From the NCBI RefSeq assembly GCF_003363755.1, contig NZ_CP031396.1:620001-684000 (forward strand): a stretch of DNA of 64,000 nucleotides, given 5' to 3'. Each line of letters begins with the position of its first letter. Position 1 is the stretch's first letter. The notes below the pieces were generated by a model, which worked only from the letters and a program-made list of their open reading frames with translations, was not told where the DNA came from and ran no database searches. Shown piece by piece: positions 1 through 8,385 of this stretch. The stretch comes from Pseudomonas protegens (GTDB lineage: Bacteria > Pseudomonadota > Gammaproteobacteria > Pseudomonadales > Pseudomonadaceae). The position numbers and the translations under genes were made by a program.

Positions 1-249
1 GCTCTGGGGCAGCCAGCCCCAGCGGGCTTCGACCGGCGCCCCCAGCGGTCCCTGGACCCGATGGCTGCGCAGCTGCCCGTCACAAGCGGCGAGAATCGAC
101 TCCACCGTGCCCTCGCCGCCGTCGGCCATCGGGCATTGACGTAGCTCGGCGTCGGACCAGACCTCGGCCAGCCCCAGGGCAATGGCCTGGGCCACGCCTT
201 CGGCACTCAGGCTGTCCTTGAACGAGTCGGGGGCGATGATGATCTTCAT
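1..249 (-). CDS. Glycerate kinase, N-terminal part (cut by window edge)
   Basis: The 83 visible codons begin MKIIIAPDSFKDSLSA and contain MADGGEGT near residues 41-48, both hallmarks of the GckA/GarK type-1 glycerate kinase family. These enzymes phosphorylate D-glycerate in the cytoplasm, feeding sugar-diacid and glyoxylate carbon into glycolysis. The gene runs off the left edge, so the rest of the catalytic domain cannot be checked. It lies downstream of, and on the same strand as, a CdaR-type regulator, and an ACS-family permease is divergent from that regulator. The set fits glycerate/glucarate utilisation; the exact substrate is inferred. Confidence 0.85.
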   Translation of the reverse strand, partial: MKIIIAPDSFKDSLSAEGVAQAIALGLAEVWSDAELRQCPMADGGEGTVESILAACDGQLRSHRVQGPLGAPVEARWGWLPQS

Positions 250-379
250 GGGGTGTTCTCCGGTTCTTGTGCCGCCATGCTGCCACTTGGCGCAGGCGCT
301 GGCCCCGGTCCGCTGCACAAGTCCGGGGGCGCTTTATTGTTCATTGCTACAACGGCGCAGCCTCGCCTAGCGTTGAAAC

Positions 380-511
380 CGCTGCCGCAGGCTGCGAACG
401 GGCGCGGAGCGCTCGCGAGGGGCTTGAAGACGATGCAGGTTTGACGGGAGATTGCCAAGCAAGGCCCTGCGGGCCTTTGCGCAGCCTCGCCATGGCTCGG
501 CAGCGGCTACA
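380..511. repeat. REP-type intergenic repeat, copy 1
   Basis: About 132 bp that recur almost identically 160 bp further on. The unit is bounded by CGCTGCCGCAGGCTGCG and the partly complementary GGCTCGGCAGCGGCTAC, so the ends can pair. This is the arrangement of Pseudomonas REP doublets (REPIN/BIME). It is non-coding; short ORFs across it are spurious. Confidence 0.8.
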
Positions 512-539
512 CCAGTTAAATCCTCCTGGACGCTGTAGC

Positions 540-671
540 CGCTGCCGCAGGCTGCGAACGGGCGCGGAGCGCTCGCGAGGGGCTTGAAGGCGATGCCGGT
601 TTGACGGGAGATTGCCAGGCAAGGCCCTGCGGGCCTTTGCGCAGCCTCGCCATGGCTCGGCAGCGGCTACA
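540..671. repeat. REP-type intergenic repeat, copy 2
   Basis: Tandem second copy of the preceding repeat with only a few substitutions. Its right edge overlaps the last codon of the neighbouring CdaR gene: the TAG stop at 667-669 is part of the repeat terminus. Confidence 0.8.
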
Positions 672-1797
672 GGGGATTGTGTTGAGCCGTGTTGGGGGGC
701 AGCAATTGCACCCCCAGGTACAGGGCCAGCATGCCGTCCAGGCGCAAGGGGTCGACGCCGCTGAGTTCGGCAATCCGCTCCATGCGGTAGCGCAGGCTGT
801 TGCGGTGGATGCCCAGGGCGTCGGCGCAGGCCTGGCTCTGGCCATCGTGGTCGCACCAGCTGCGCAAGGTCGCCAGCAACTGGCCGTTGCTGTCCTTGGC
901 CAGCACCTTGCGCAACGGGGTCAGCAACTCGTCCAGGGCGTCGTCGTTGCGGTGGCGCCAGAGCATCACCGGCAGACGGTAGCGGTTGAGGGTCAGCAGG
1001 CGCGAGTCCGGCAGCAGGTCGCGGCCGTAGGCCAGCAGGTCGCCGACCCGACGATAGCAACGGCGCAATCCGGCCAGGCCATCGGCCTGCCCGCCCACGG
1101 CAACCCGCAGGATGTTCCAGCCCTGGCCGTCGAGTTTTTCCAGCAGGCGCGGGTTGTCCAGGCTGAAGTTCGCCGGGCGACACCAGAGCAGGGAGGTCTT
1201 TGACGAACTGACGCACCAGCTGTCCGGGTAGCGGCTCATCAGCCAGGTGCTGAGGGTCTCGACGCCCTGCCCCACGGGCTGCTCCGGTGCCAGTTCGAAC
1301 AGGTAAGGGGTGCGCGCCAATTGCGGTTTGAGGCCCATCTGCCGAGCTTCATCCACCAGCCGTGGCGAGTCGCCGCTGTCGCTCAACAGCAGGGCCAGCA
1401 GATCGTCACAACGCTGGCGCCGCCATTGCTGTTCGGCCTGTTGGTGGCGCTGGCTCACCAGCATCTCGGCGGTCATGCGCACCAGTTCGGCGTAGGTGCG
1501 CAGCAACGCCGGATCGCCGGTGATGCCCAGCACGCCGATTAGCCGCTGGTCGTGCAGCAACGGCAGGTTGATCCCCGGCTGCACCCCCTTGAGCTGGCGT
1601 GCGGTGGGCTCGTCGATCTCCACCACCCGGCCGTTGGCCAGCACCAGTTGCGCGCCTTCGTGGCGGGTGTTGATGCGCTCCGGCTCGCCACTGCCCAGGA
1701 TCAGACCCTGGCTGTCCATGACGTTGACGTTGTAGGGCAGGATGGCCATCGTGCGGTCGACGATGTCCTGTGCCAGGTCATGATCGAGTTCGAACAT
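667..1797 (-). CDS. cdaR: CdaR-family sugar-diacid transcriptional regulator
   Basis: 376 aa, close to the usual CdaR length of about 380. The N-terminal half (about residues 3-135, starting FELDHDLAQDIVDRTM) is the diacid-recognition domain. The C-terminal 60 residues hold a PucR-type HTH with the motif ACADALGIHRNSLRYRM. CdaR proteins activate glucarate/galactarate/glycerate genes on sensing the diacid. It is divergent from an ACS-family permease across a 155-bp gap and lies upstream of glycerate kinase on the same strand, so both are likely targets. The TAG stop codon lies inside a REP element, suggesting the extreme C-terminus has been remodelled. Confidence 0.88.
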   Translation of the reverse strand: MFELDHDLAQDIVDRTMAILPYNVNVMDSQGLILGSGEPERINTRHEGAQLVLANGRVVEIDEPTARQLKGVQPGINLPLLHDQRLIGVLGITGDPALLRTYAELVRMTAEMLVSQRHQQAEQQWRRQRCDDLLALLLSDSGDSPRLVDEARQMGLKPQLARTPYLFELAPEQPVGQGVETLSTWLMSRYPDSWCVSSSKTSLLWCRPANFSLDNPRLLEKLDGQGWNILRVAVGGQADGLAGLRRCYRRVGDLLAYGRDLLPDSRLLTLNRYRLPVMLWRHRNDDALDELLTPLRKVLAKDSNGQLLATLRSWCDHDGQSQACADALGIHRNSLRYRMERIAELSGVDPLRLDGMLALYLGVQLLPPNTAQHNPL

Positions 1798-1952
1798 AGA
1801 GGGAAGGTCCTTGGACGTTGTTCAGTGGCACAGGGTCGGCGGCCAATCGCTGTGCGCCGGCACAAAGACAGCGACCTCGGTGTGACTGAGACTCTCGGGG
1901 CGGTCAACGTTACCCTTGCACCGCAAAAAATCATAATAAAGAGAGACACTCC

Positions 1953-3263
1953 ATGTCACAGAGCGCCGCTGCCCCACTGGCCCAGGCTGACGACAAGCAC
2001 GCCGTCTACAAGCGCATCACCCTGCGCCTGATCCCCTTCATCTTCGTTTGCTATCTGTTCAACTACCTCGACCGGGTCAACGTTGGCTTCGCCAAGTTGC
2101 AGATGCTCGATGCCCTGAAATTCAGTGAAACGGTCTACGGCCTGGGCGCCGGGATCTTCTTTATCGGTTACGTGCTGTGCGGCGTACCGAGCAACCTGGC
2201 GCTGAACCGGTTCGGCCCACGGCGCTGGATCGCGCTGATGATGATCACCTGGGGCACCCTGTCCACCTGCCTGCTGTTCGTCACCACGCCGACCCAGTTC
2301 TATACCTTGCGCCTGTTCACCGGAGCCGCCGAAGCCGGCTTCTTCCCCGGCGTGGTGCTGTACCTTTCGCAGTGGTTCCCGACCTTCCGCCGGGGCCGGA
2401 TCATGGCCCTGTTCATGTCGGCGATCCCGGTCTCAGGGTTGTTGGGCAGCCCGTTTTCCGGCTGGATTCTCAATCACTTCGCGGCCGGACAAGGCGGCCT
2501 CGCCGGCTGGCAGTGGATGTTCCTGCTGCAGGGCATTCCCACGGTGGTACTCGGCGCCCTGGCGTTCTTCCTGCTCAGCGACAGCTTCGCCCACGCCAAG
2601 TGGCTGACGCCGGCTGAACGCGCGGTGCTGGAGGCCGACCAGGCCGCGGACGCCGCCAACCAGCCGAAAACCGCCAGCGATTCCCTGGCAGCCGTGTTCA
2701 AGAACCCGGCGATCTGGGCCTTCGGCCTGATCTATTTCTGCATCCAGAGCGGGGTCTACGCGATCAACTTCTGGCTGCCGTCGATCATCAAGAACCTGGG
2801 CTTTGCCGACAATCTGGTGATCGGCTGGCTGAGTGCGATTCCCTACCTGCTGGCGGCGGTGTTCATGCTGCTGGTGGGCCGTTCGGCGGACTTGCGCAAG
2901 GAGCGCCGCTGGCACCTTGTGGTGCCGATGCTGATGGGCGCCGTGGGCCTGCTGATCGCGGTGAACTTCGCCAGCACCCCGGCCCTGGCCCTCCTCGGCC
3001 TGACCCTCGCCACCATGGGCGCCCTCACCGGCCTGCCGATGTTCTGGCCGGTGCCCACCGCCCTGCTCAGTGCCGGAGCCGCGGCCGGTGGCCTGGCGCT
3101 GATCAACTCCATGGGCCAGATGGCCGGCTTCCTCAGCCCCTACCTGGTCGGTTGGGTCAAGGACAGCACCGGCTCCACCGATGCCGCGCTGTACCTGCTG
3201 GCCGGGGTGATTGTCGGCGGTAGCCTGCTGGCCCTGCGCATGACCCGCACCCTGAACCGCTGA
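1953..3263 (+). CDS. MFS permease, anion:cation symporter (ACS) family
   Basis: 436 aa with about 12 hydrophobic segments. The early motif RLIPFIFVCYLFNYLDRVNV and the following GFAKL are the ACS-family signature (GudP/GarP, tartrate and phthalate permeases). A cytoplasmic central loop occurs near residues 215-245. The ATG is preceded by AGAGAG. By position, divergent from the CdaR regulator and near glycerate kinase, it probably imports a sugar diacid or glycerate with protons across the inner membrane. The exact substrate cannot be read from sequence. Confidence 0.87.
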   Translation: MSQSAAAPLAQADDKHAVYKRITLRLIPFIFVCYLFNYLDRVNVGFAKLQMLDALKFSETVYGLGAGIFFIGYVLCGVPSNLALNRFGPRRWIALMMITWGTLSTCLLFVTTPTQFYTLRLFTGAAEAGFFPGVVLYLSQWFPTFRRGRIMALFMSAIPVSGLLGSPFSGWILNHFAAGQGGLAGWQWMFLLQGIPTVVLGALAFFLLSDSFAHAKWLTPAERAVLEADQAADAANQPKTASDSLAAVFKNPAIWAFGLIYFCIQSGVYAINFWLPSIIKNLGFADNLVIGWLSAIPYLLAAVFMLLVGRSADLRKERRWHLVVPMLMGAVGLLIAVNFASTPALALLGLTLATMGALTGLPMFWPVPTALLSAGAAAGGLALINSMGQMAGFLSPYLVGWVKDSTGSTDAALYLLAGVIVGGSLLALRMTRTLNR

Positions 3264-3290
3264 ACCCCGGCAACACACCGCCCAGCAACG

Positions 3291-3329
3291 AAAAAAGCCC
3301 GTCCGAGCCTCTGCTCCAACGGGCTTTTT
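3291..3329. terminator. Bidirectional rho-independent terminator
   Basis: A-run, stem AGCCCGT / ACGGGCT, T-run. It separates the convergent permease gene and the VOC gene. Confidence 0.85.
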
Positions 3330-3340
3330 CATGGCCGGCC

Positions 3341-3751
3341 TCAGCTCGGGGCGCCACCGTGCCGGGCGTAGTCGTGGCTGATGCTCAATTCCCCCGCCGC
3401 CGGAGCATCCAGCTCCAGCACCAGGCCGCCGGGCAAGCGGACGAAGATCTGCCAGATGCCGTCTTCCGGGACCTGCGCCACCTGATGCTCCAGGCCACTG
3501 GCTTGCACCCGCCGTAACACGGCGTCGGCCGCCTCCTGGGTGCTGAAGGCGATGTGGCTCAGTTGCGGCTCGGGGCTATCGGCCTGTTCGATGACGTGGA
3601 CCAGCGCCTGCCGGTCCTGATACAGCCAGCGCCCGGGAAAGGGAAACGGGGGACGCCGTCCCGCTTGCAGGCCCAACAGATCGGCGAATGCCTGCTGCAA
3701 CGCCTGGCCCTGGGCACAGTTGAACGCCAGGTGATCGAAGCGCCAGCTCAT
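3341..3751 (-). CDS. VOC-superfamily (glyoxalase-like) protein
   Basis: 136 aa with the beta-alpha-beta-beta-beta pattern of a VOC domain: FDHLAFNC at the N-terminus, LSHIAFST in the middle and LVLELDAP near the C-terminus, giving candidate metal ligands His, His and Glu. Its ATG overlaps the stop of the upstream SDR gene by four bases (ATGA), so the two are translationally coupled. Substrate unknown; some VOC proteins of this size are dioxygenases, isomerases or binding proteins. Confidence 0.75.
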   Translation of the reverse strand: MSWRFDHLAFNCAQGQALQQAFADLLGLQAGRRPPFPFPGRWLYQDRQALVHVIEQADSPEPQLSHIAFSTQEAADAVLRRVQASGLEHQVAQVPEDGIWQIFVRLPGGLVLELDAPAAGELSISHDYARHGGAPS

Positions 3752-4479
3752 AGCAGGCCACCGCCATCGACGTCGATCAGGCTGCCGCTGATAAAGCCGT
3801 TCTCCATGGCCAGGATAAAGGCCGCGGCGATGTCATCCGGCTGGCCGACACGACCCACCGGCAGGCTGGCGGCGGTGCGGGTAAACATTGCTGCCCGGGC
3901 CTCCGCCGTCAGACCAGCATAGGCTTCGGTGGCAGTGACCCCAGGGCTGATGACATTCACCCGGCGTGGCGCCAGTTCCTTGGCCAGGTGCTTGCCCAGG
4001 GCTTCGAGAGCGGCATTGAGGGTGGTCTTGAGCACTTGTCCGGGAACCATTTTGCGTGACAGCAAACCTGAGGTCAGGCTGATGCTGCCTTGAGCCGCCA
4101 GATGGGGCAGCGCCGCCTGGACCGCGCGCCACACGCCCCAGAACTTCACCTCGAACGCCCGCTGGGCATCCAGCAGATCGGTGTCGGCCAGGGGCTTGGC
4201 GGTGATCGCCGGACCGGCACTGATCACCAGATGGTCAAAGGCGCCCACGGCGCTGAACAGATCACCGAGGCTGGCGGCGTCGGTGATGTCCACGGCGAGG
4301 CTGCGGGCCGAGGGCGGCAACTGCGCCTGCTGCCGTTGCAAGGCTTCGAGGCTGCGCCCGGCGAGTACCACCTTGGCCCCGCGTGCGGCCGCCTGACGGG
4401 CCACGGCAGCACCGATGCCGCTGCCGGCGCCAATCACCACCACGGTCTTGTGCTGCAAGCTTGGATTGGAAAGAGTCAT
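3748..4479 (-). CDS. Atypical short-chain dehydrogenase/reductase lacking the YxxxK site
   Basis: 243 aa from the chosen ATG, which follows AGGGGATCGC; an in-frame ATG 18 bases upstream (4497) is poorly placed. The Rossmann motif GAGSGIG (residues 17-23) and NVISPG are intact, so NAD(P) binding is likely. The catalytic tetrad is not: where SDRs have Tyr-x-x-x-Lys this protein has K151-T-T-L-N155, and the tetrad Asn appears replaced by K112; only S137 remains. It is either a non-classical SDR subfamily or a nucleotide-binding non-enzyme. It forms an operon with the VOC gene and is divergent from a LysR regulator. Confidence 0.8.
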   Translation of the reverse strand: MTLSNPSLQHKTVVVIGAGSGIGAAVARQAAARGAKVVLAGRSLEALQRQQAQLPPSARSLAVDITDAASLGDLFSAVGAFDHLVISAGPAITAKPLADTDLLDAQRAFEVKFWGVWRAVQAALPHLAAQGSISLTSGLLSRKMVPGQVLKTTLNAALEALGKHLAKELAPRRVNVISPGVTATEAYAGLTAEARAAMFTRTAASLPVGRVGQPDDIAAAFILAMENGFISGSLIDVDGGGLL

Positions 4480-4554
4480 TGCGATCCCCTGGGTCATGTA
4501 AAGGTGATTGCATCTTCACAGCTTGCCAATCGAGGAAAAATCCCGCTAAAACGC

Positions 4555-4564
4555 AAAGATCTTT
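4555..4564. promoter_or_regulatory. Candidate LysR operator palindrome
   Basis: Perfect 10-bp palindrome AAAGATCTTT just upstream of the LysR start, in the divergent SDR/LysR promoter gap. Role inferred from position only. Confidence 0.35.
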
Positions 4565-4579
4565 AAAGGATTTTTACTA

Positions 4580-5482
4580 ATGAGCTCAATCCTCGACCTG
4601 GAAATTTTCGTGCGCACGGCCGATTCCGGGAGCATTTCCGCCGCCGCCCGCTCCCTGGGCATGACGGCCGCTGCGGCCAGCATCGCCCTCAAGCGCCTGG
4701 AAACCCGCCTGGGCAGCCGCCTGCTGGCGCGCTCCACCCGCAGCATGCGCCTGACCGAAGAGGGGCGCCGCTACCTGGAAAGCGTGCGTCTGGCCCTGGC
4801 CACTCTGGAGGACGGTGAGCAGGCGCTCAAGCAGCAGAGCCAGGGCCTGGCCGGTGTGCTGCAACTGTCGGCGCCTTCGGATTTCGGACGCAACGCGCTG
4901 CTGCCCTGGCTTGACGAGTTCAAGGCCGAGCACCCGCAACTGCGCCTGCAACTGCGGCTCAATGACCGCCACGCCGACCTGTTCCGCGACACCGTGGATG
5001 TGGCCCTGCGCTTTGGCGTGCCGGCGGACTCGAGCCTGGTGGCCCTGCCGATCCTCCCCGAACATCGTCGCCTGGTGTGCGCCAGCCCGGCTTACCTGGC
5101 CCGTTGCGGTACCCCGCAGTCCCCCGAAGACCTGTCGCACCACAGTGCCCTGCTCTACCTGCGTAACGGCCAACCCTATGACAGCTGGCGCTTCAGCCGT
5201 GGCGCCGAGACTCGCGAGGTGCCCGTGCGCGGCGACTACCTGTGCGACGACGGCGAAGTGGCCCGGCGCTGGGCCCTGGCCGGCCACGGCATTGTCTACA
5301 AGGCCCGGCTGGATGTGGCCGAGGATATCCGCGCCGGGCGCCTGGTGCCGCTGCTCGACGACTGGCAAGGGGAACGGGCGCCGTTCAATCTGCTGTGCCC
5401 CCATCGCCTGCAGGTTTCCGAGCGGGTGCGCCTGCTGCACAGCTTTGTGTTGCAGCGCTGTCGGGCGCTGTGCCCGTCTTGA
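4580..5482 (+). CDS. LysR-family transcriptional regulator
   Basis: 300 aa. The winged HTH occupies residues 1-60 (LEIFVRTADSGSISAAARSL, then an Ala-rich recognition helix and LETRLGSRLLARSTR). It is followed by a periplasmic-binding-protein-like effector domain starting near residue 90 (GVLQLSAPSDFGRN), of the CrgA/PA-type subgroup. The start lies about 100 bp from the divergent SDR-VOC operon, which is the likely target. Effector unknown. Confidence 0.9.
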   Translation: MSSILDLEIFVRTADSGSISAAARSLGMTAAAASIALKRLETRLGSRLLARSTRSMRLTEEGRRYLESVRLALATLEDGEQALKQQSQGLAGVLQLSAPSDFGRNALLPWLDEFKAEHPQLRLQLRLNDRHADLFRDTVDVALRFGVPADSSLVALPILPEHRRLVCASPAYLARCGTPQSPEDLSHHSALLYLRNGQPYDSWRFSRGAETREVPVRGDYLCDDGEVARRWALAGHGIVYKARLDVAEDIRAGRLVPLLDDWQGERAPFNLLCPHRLQVSERVRLLHSFVLQRCRALCPS

Positions 5483-5498
5483 GCGCCGGTCCGGGGGC

Positions 5499-5525
5499 GG
5501 CTGGCCGGCAAGCCGGCTCCTGCGC
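5499..5525. repeat. Pseudomonas REP element
   Basis: Imperfect palindrome containing GCCGGCAAGCCGGCTCCTG, the fluorescens-group REP core (the reverse complement reads CAGGAGCCGGCTTGCCGGC). It lies between the LysR and aldo/keto reductase genes. Confidence 0.7.
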
Positions 5526-5685
5526 AATGTCCTTGCAGGCGATCTCACGGGCCTCTTTGCCGAAAAACCGGCCCCGGCGAGGAGGCGCCATTCAGGCATT
5601 GCGCTAGCCCGGCGTTGTGGTATTTGATGGTCGCCCCCATGGCCGGAGATGCCCCGGCCACCCTTCTAGCACAAGGATTTCGCCC

Positions 5686-6699
5686 ATGAGCTATCGCACC
5701 CTCGGCCATTCCGGTCTCAAGGTTTCCAGCCTGACCCTGGGCACCATGATGTTCGGCGAGCAGACCAGCACCGAAGACTCGCTGCGCATCATCGACAAGG
5801 CTTGGGACCAGGGGATCAACTTCATCGACACCGCAGACGTCTACACCCAGGGCCGCTCCGAGGAAATCGTCGGTGAAGCCATCGCCCGCCACCGCCATGA
5901 GTGGGTGCTGGCGTCCAAGGTCGGCTTCGGCCCGGCGGATGGCGTGCCCAACCGCAGCGGCCTGAGCCGCAAGCACATCTTCAACGGCATCGAGGCCAGC
6001 CTGACCCGCCTGGGCACCGACTACCTGGACATCTACTACCTGCACCGCGAGGACCACAACACCCCGCTGGAGGTGAGCCTCTCGGCCATCGGCGACCTGC
6101 TGCGCCAGGGCAAGATCCGCTACTGGGGCCTGTCCAACTACCGAGGCTGGCGGATTGCCGAGGCCATTCGCGTGGCCGACCAGTTGGGGGTGGACCGCCC
6201 GGTCATCAGCCAGCCGCTGTACAACATCGTCAACCGCCAGGCCGAGGCCGAGCAGATCACCGCGGCCAAGGCCTATGGCCTGGGCGTGGTGCCTTACAGC
6301 CCGCTGGCCCGTGGCGTGCTCAGTGGCAAGTACGCGCCGGACACGGCCCCGGACAGCAGCAGCCGCGCCGGACGCCAGGACAAGCGCATCCTGGAAACCG
6401 AGTGGCGGGTGGAATCCCTGCGCATCGCCCAGCAGATCCAGGCATACACCCAGGACCGCGGGGTCGGTATCGTCGAGTTCGCCATCGCCTGGGTGCTGAA
6501 CAACCAGGCGGTGAGTTCAGCGATTGTCGGTCCGCGTACCGAAGCCCAGTGGGACGCCTACACCCGGGCCCTTGAGGTGAAGATCAGCCCAGAGGATGAA
6601 GCCTTCATCGACGCCCTGGTGACCCCGGGGCACGCCTCGACGCCGGGCTTCAACGATGTGAGTCATTTCGTCTCCGGTCGTTTTCCGCACCTGGGCTGA
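5686..6699 (+). CDS. Aldo/keto reductase
   Basis: 337 aa from the ATG preceded by ACAAGGA. N-terminal MSYRTLGHSGLKVSSLTLGT and then FIDTADVYTQGRSEE are standard for the AKR TIM barrel. The catalytic Asp-Tyr-Lys-His set is visible as D (DTADVY), Y (DVYTQG), K (ASKVGFG) and H (YYLHRED). It probably reduces small aldehydes or ketones with NADPH in the cytoplasm. It is a monocistronic-looking gene; the upstream longer reading frame lacks a ribosome site. Confidence 0.9.
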   Translation: MSYRTLGHSGLKVSSLTLGTMMFGEQTSTEDSLRIIDKAWDQGINFIDTADVYTQGRSEEIVGEAIARHRHEWVLASKVGFGPADGVPNRSGLSRKHIFNGIEASLTRLGTDYLDIYYLHREDHNTPLEVSLSAIGDLLRQGKIRYWGLSNYRGWRIAEAIRVADQLGVDRPVISQPLYNIVNRQAEAEQITAAKAYGLGVVPYSPLARGVLSGKYAPDTAPDSSSRAGRQDKRILETEWRVESLRIAQQIQAYTQDRGVGIVEFAIAWVLNNQAVSSAIVGPRTEAQWDAYTRALEVKISPEDEAFIDALVTPGHASTPGFNDVSHFVSGRFPHLG

Positions 6700-6900
6700 A
6701 CGCTGCCGGTGGCGGCGCAAAGGCGCGCGCCACCGGCCTTGGGCTCAGCAGGCTCGGCGGCACTGTGGCCATAAACGAGAAAAAATCCCGCCACGATGGC
6801 GCAATCAGAGCAAAAAACTCGCGCCTGACCCTCTATATTCCCCCTCGCTTCTCCCCCCTATTTCTATGTGTCCCGAGCGTTCGGGTATTACGAGGACAGT

Positions 6901-7782
6901 GTGTCTAAAGGAATTGCCTTATCGGTCCTGGCGTCGGTGCTGTTTGCCGTCATGTATTTCTACACCTCCCTGCTGACGCCCCTGACCGGGGTGGAGATTT
7001 TCGGCTGGCGGATGCTGCTGACCCTGCCCTGCATGACCCTGTTCATGATCTTCAGCGGCGAGTGGCACCGGGTCGGCCAAGTGCTGCGCCAGGTGGCAGG
7101 CAAACCGCTGCTGAGCCTGGTGTTGCTGCTGTCGTCGGCCCTGGTGGGGGTGCAGCTCTGGCTGTTCATGTGGGCGCCGCTCAACGGCTACAGCCTGGAT
7201 GTGTCACTGGGGTACTTCCTGCTGCCGCTGACCATGGTCCTGACCGGACGCATCGTGTATGGCGAGCGTCTGTCGCGCCTGCAGAAAGTGGCCACGCTGC
7301 TGGCCTGCCTCGGGGTGCTCAACGAGTTGTATCAAGTGGGCAGTTTTTCCTGGGCGACCCTGGTGGTGGCCGTGGGCTACCCGGTGTATTTCGTCCTGCG
7401 GCGGCGCCTGGGCACCGATCATCTGGGTGGCCTGTGGCTGGACATGGCGCTGTTGATCCCGGTGGCACTGTGGTTTGTGCAAGGCGGCGAACAGGGATTT
7501 GCCGTGGTGGACAGCCATCCCGGCCTGTACCTGCTGATTCCTCTGCTGGGGGTGATCAGCGCCTCGGCGCTGGCGTGCTACGTCATCGCCAGTCGCTTGC
7601 TGGCCTTCAGCCTGTTCGGCCTGCTCAGCTATGTGGAGCCAGTGTTGCTGCTGTTTGTCGCCCTGCTGCTGGGGGAAAGCATCAAGGCCGGGGAATGGCT
7701 GACTTACATCCCGGTCTGGCTGGCGGTGCTGGTGCTGGTGCTCGAAGGGGTCAGGCACCTGCTGCGCCAGCGCCGCAACTGA
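6901..7782 (+). CDS. rarD: RarD-like EamA-family permease
   Basis: 293 aa from a GTG preceded by GAGGA; an in-frame GTG 33 bases upstream is less well supported. There are about ten membrane segments. The glycine-rich LDVSLGYFLLPL, GERLSRLQ and closing LSYVEPVLLLFVALLLGE match the RarD branch of the drug/metabolite transporter superfamily. Members are inner-membrane exporters, and RarD is linked by annotation only to chloramphenicol sensitivity. Substrate unknown. It stands alone, followed by a GC-rich hairpin and a convergent MarR regulator. Confidence 0.8.
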   Translation: MSKGIALSVLASVLFAVMYFYTSLLTPLTGVEIFGWRMLLTLPCMTLFMIFSGEWHRVGQVLRQVAGKPLLSLVLLLSSALVGVQLWLFMWAPLNGYSLDVSLGYFLLPLTMVLTGRIVYGERLSRLQKVATLLACLGVLNELYQVGSFSWATLVVAVGYPVYFVLRRRLGTDHLGGLWLDMALLIPVALWFVQGGEQGFAVVDSHPGLYLLIPLLGVISASALACYVIASRLLAFSLFGLLSYVEPVLLLFVALLLGESIKAGEWLTYIPVWLAVLVLVLEGVRHLLRQRRN

Positions 7783-7833
7783 TCGACGCGCCCGCATGGG
7801 CCTGGGCAGCCCAGGTTCGGGCGCCGTTGGGGA

Positions 7834-8256
7834 TCAGGGTTTGATCTGCTTGAGCTCATTGAGCAGGGCCAGCAAGGCCTGCATCTTGTCCTCGCCAAAT
7901 TGCTGCTGGATTTTCTGGTAGTTGATTTCCATGTCGCCGCTCATGGACTCGAAACAGGCCTGGCCCTTGTCGGTCAGGGTGATGAACAGGCGGCGCTGGT
8001 CCTCTGGGGATTTGCGACGGCTGACGTACTCGTCACGCTCCAGGCGGGTCAGCACGCCGGTCATGCTCGGTGGCAGGATGCAGGCCATCTTTGCCAGTTG
8101 GTGGCTCTCCAGCTCACCGTTCTGGCGCAGGATGCGGATCACCCGCCACTGCTGCTCGGTCAGGTCGTGCTGGTTCAGCGAGGGGCGGAAAAAGGCCATG
8201 GCGGCCTCACGGGCCTGCAACAGGGTCAAGGTCAGGGACGGTCTGGGTGTGTTCAT
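7834..8256 (-). CDS. hpaR: MarR-family regulator, HpaR type
   Basis: 140 aa from the internal ATG (MNTPRP); the extended frame to 8373 lacks a ribosome site. The sequence LTLTLLQAREAAMAFFRP followed by LTEQQWRVIRIL and a winged helix (MTGVLTRLERDEYVSRR) resembles enterobacterial HpaR, repressor of homoprotocatechuate degradation. It lies directly downstream of hpd on the same strand behind a strong terminator, so it has its own promoter. A role in tyrosine/4-hydroxyphenylacetate catabolism is inferred from similarity and position. Confidence 0.78.
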   Translation of the reverse strand: MNTPRPSLTLTLLQAREAAMAFFRPSLNQHDLTEQQWRVIRILRQNGELESHQLAKMACILPPSMTGVLTRLERDEYVSRRKSPEDQRRLFITLTDKGQACFESMSGDMEINYQKIQQQFGEDKMQALLALLNELKQIKP

Positions 8257-8334
8257 CGAGGCATCGGTCAAGGGCTGGGAAACAAAGGCGGAAACATTAA
8301 CACATTCACTATCGCCAACCGACAGGCAATATAA

Positions 8335-8363
8335 AGCCCGATCAGGCATGGCCTGATCGGGCT
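8335..8363 (-). terminator. Rho-independent terminator of hpd
   Basis: Perfect 13-bp stem AGCCCGATCAGGC with loop CAT, followed on the minus strand by TTTATATT. It sits just after the hpd stop. Confidence 0.85.
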
Positions 8364-8385
8364 CTGTGTTCAAGCCTGCCGAGGG

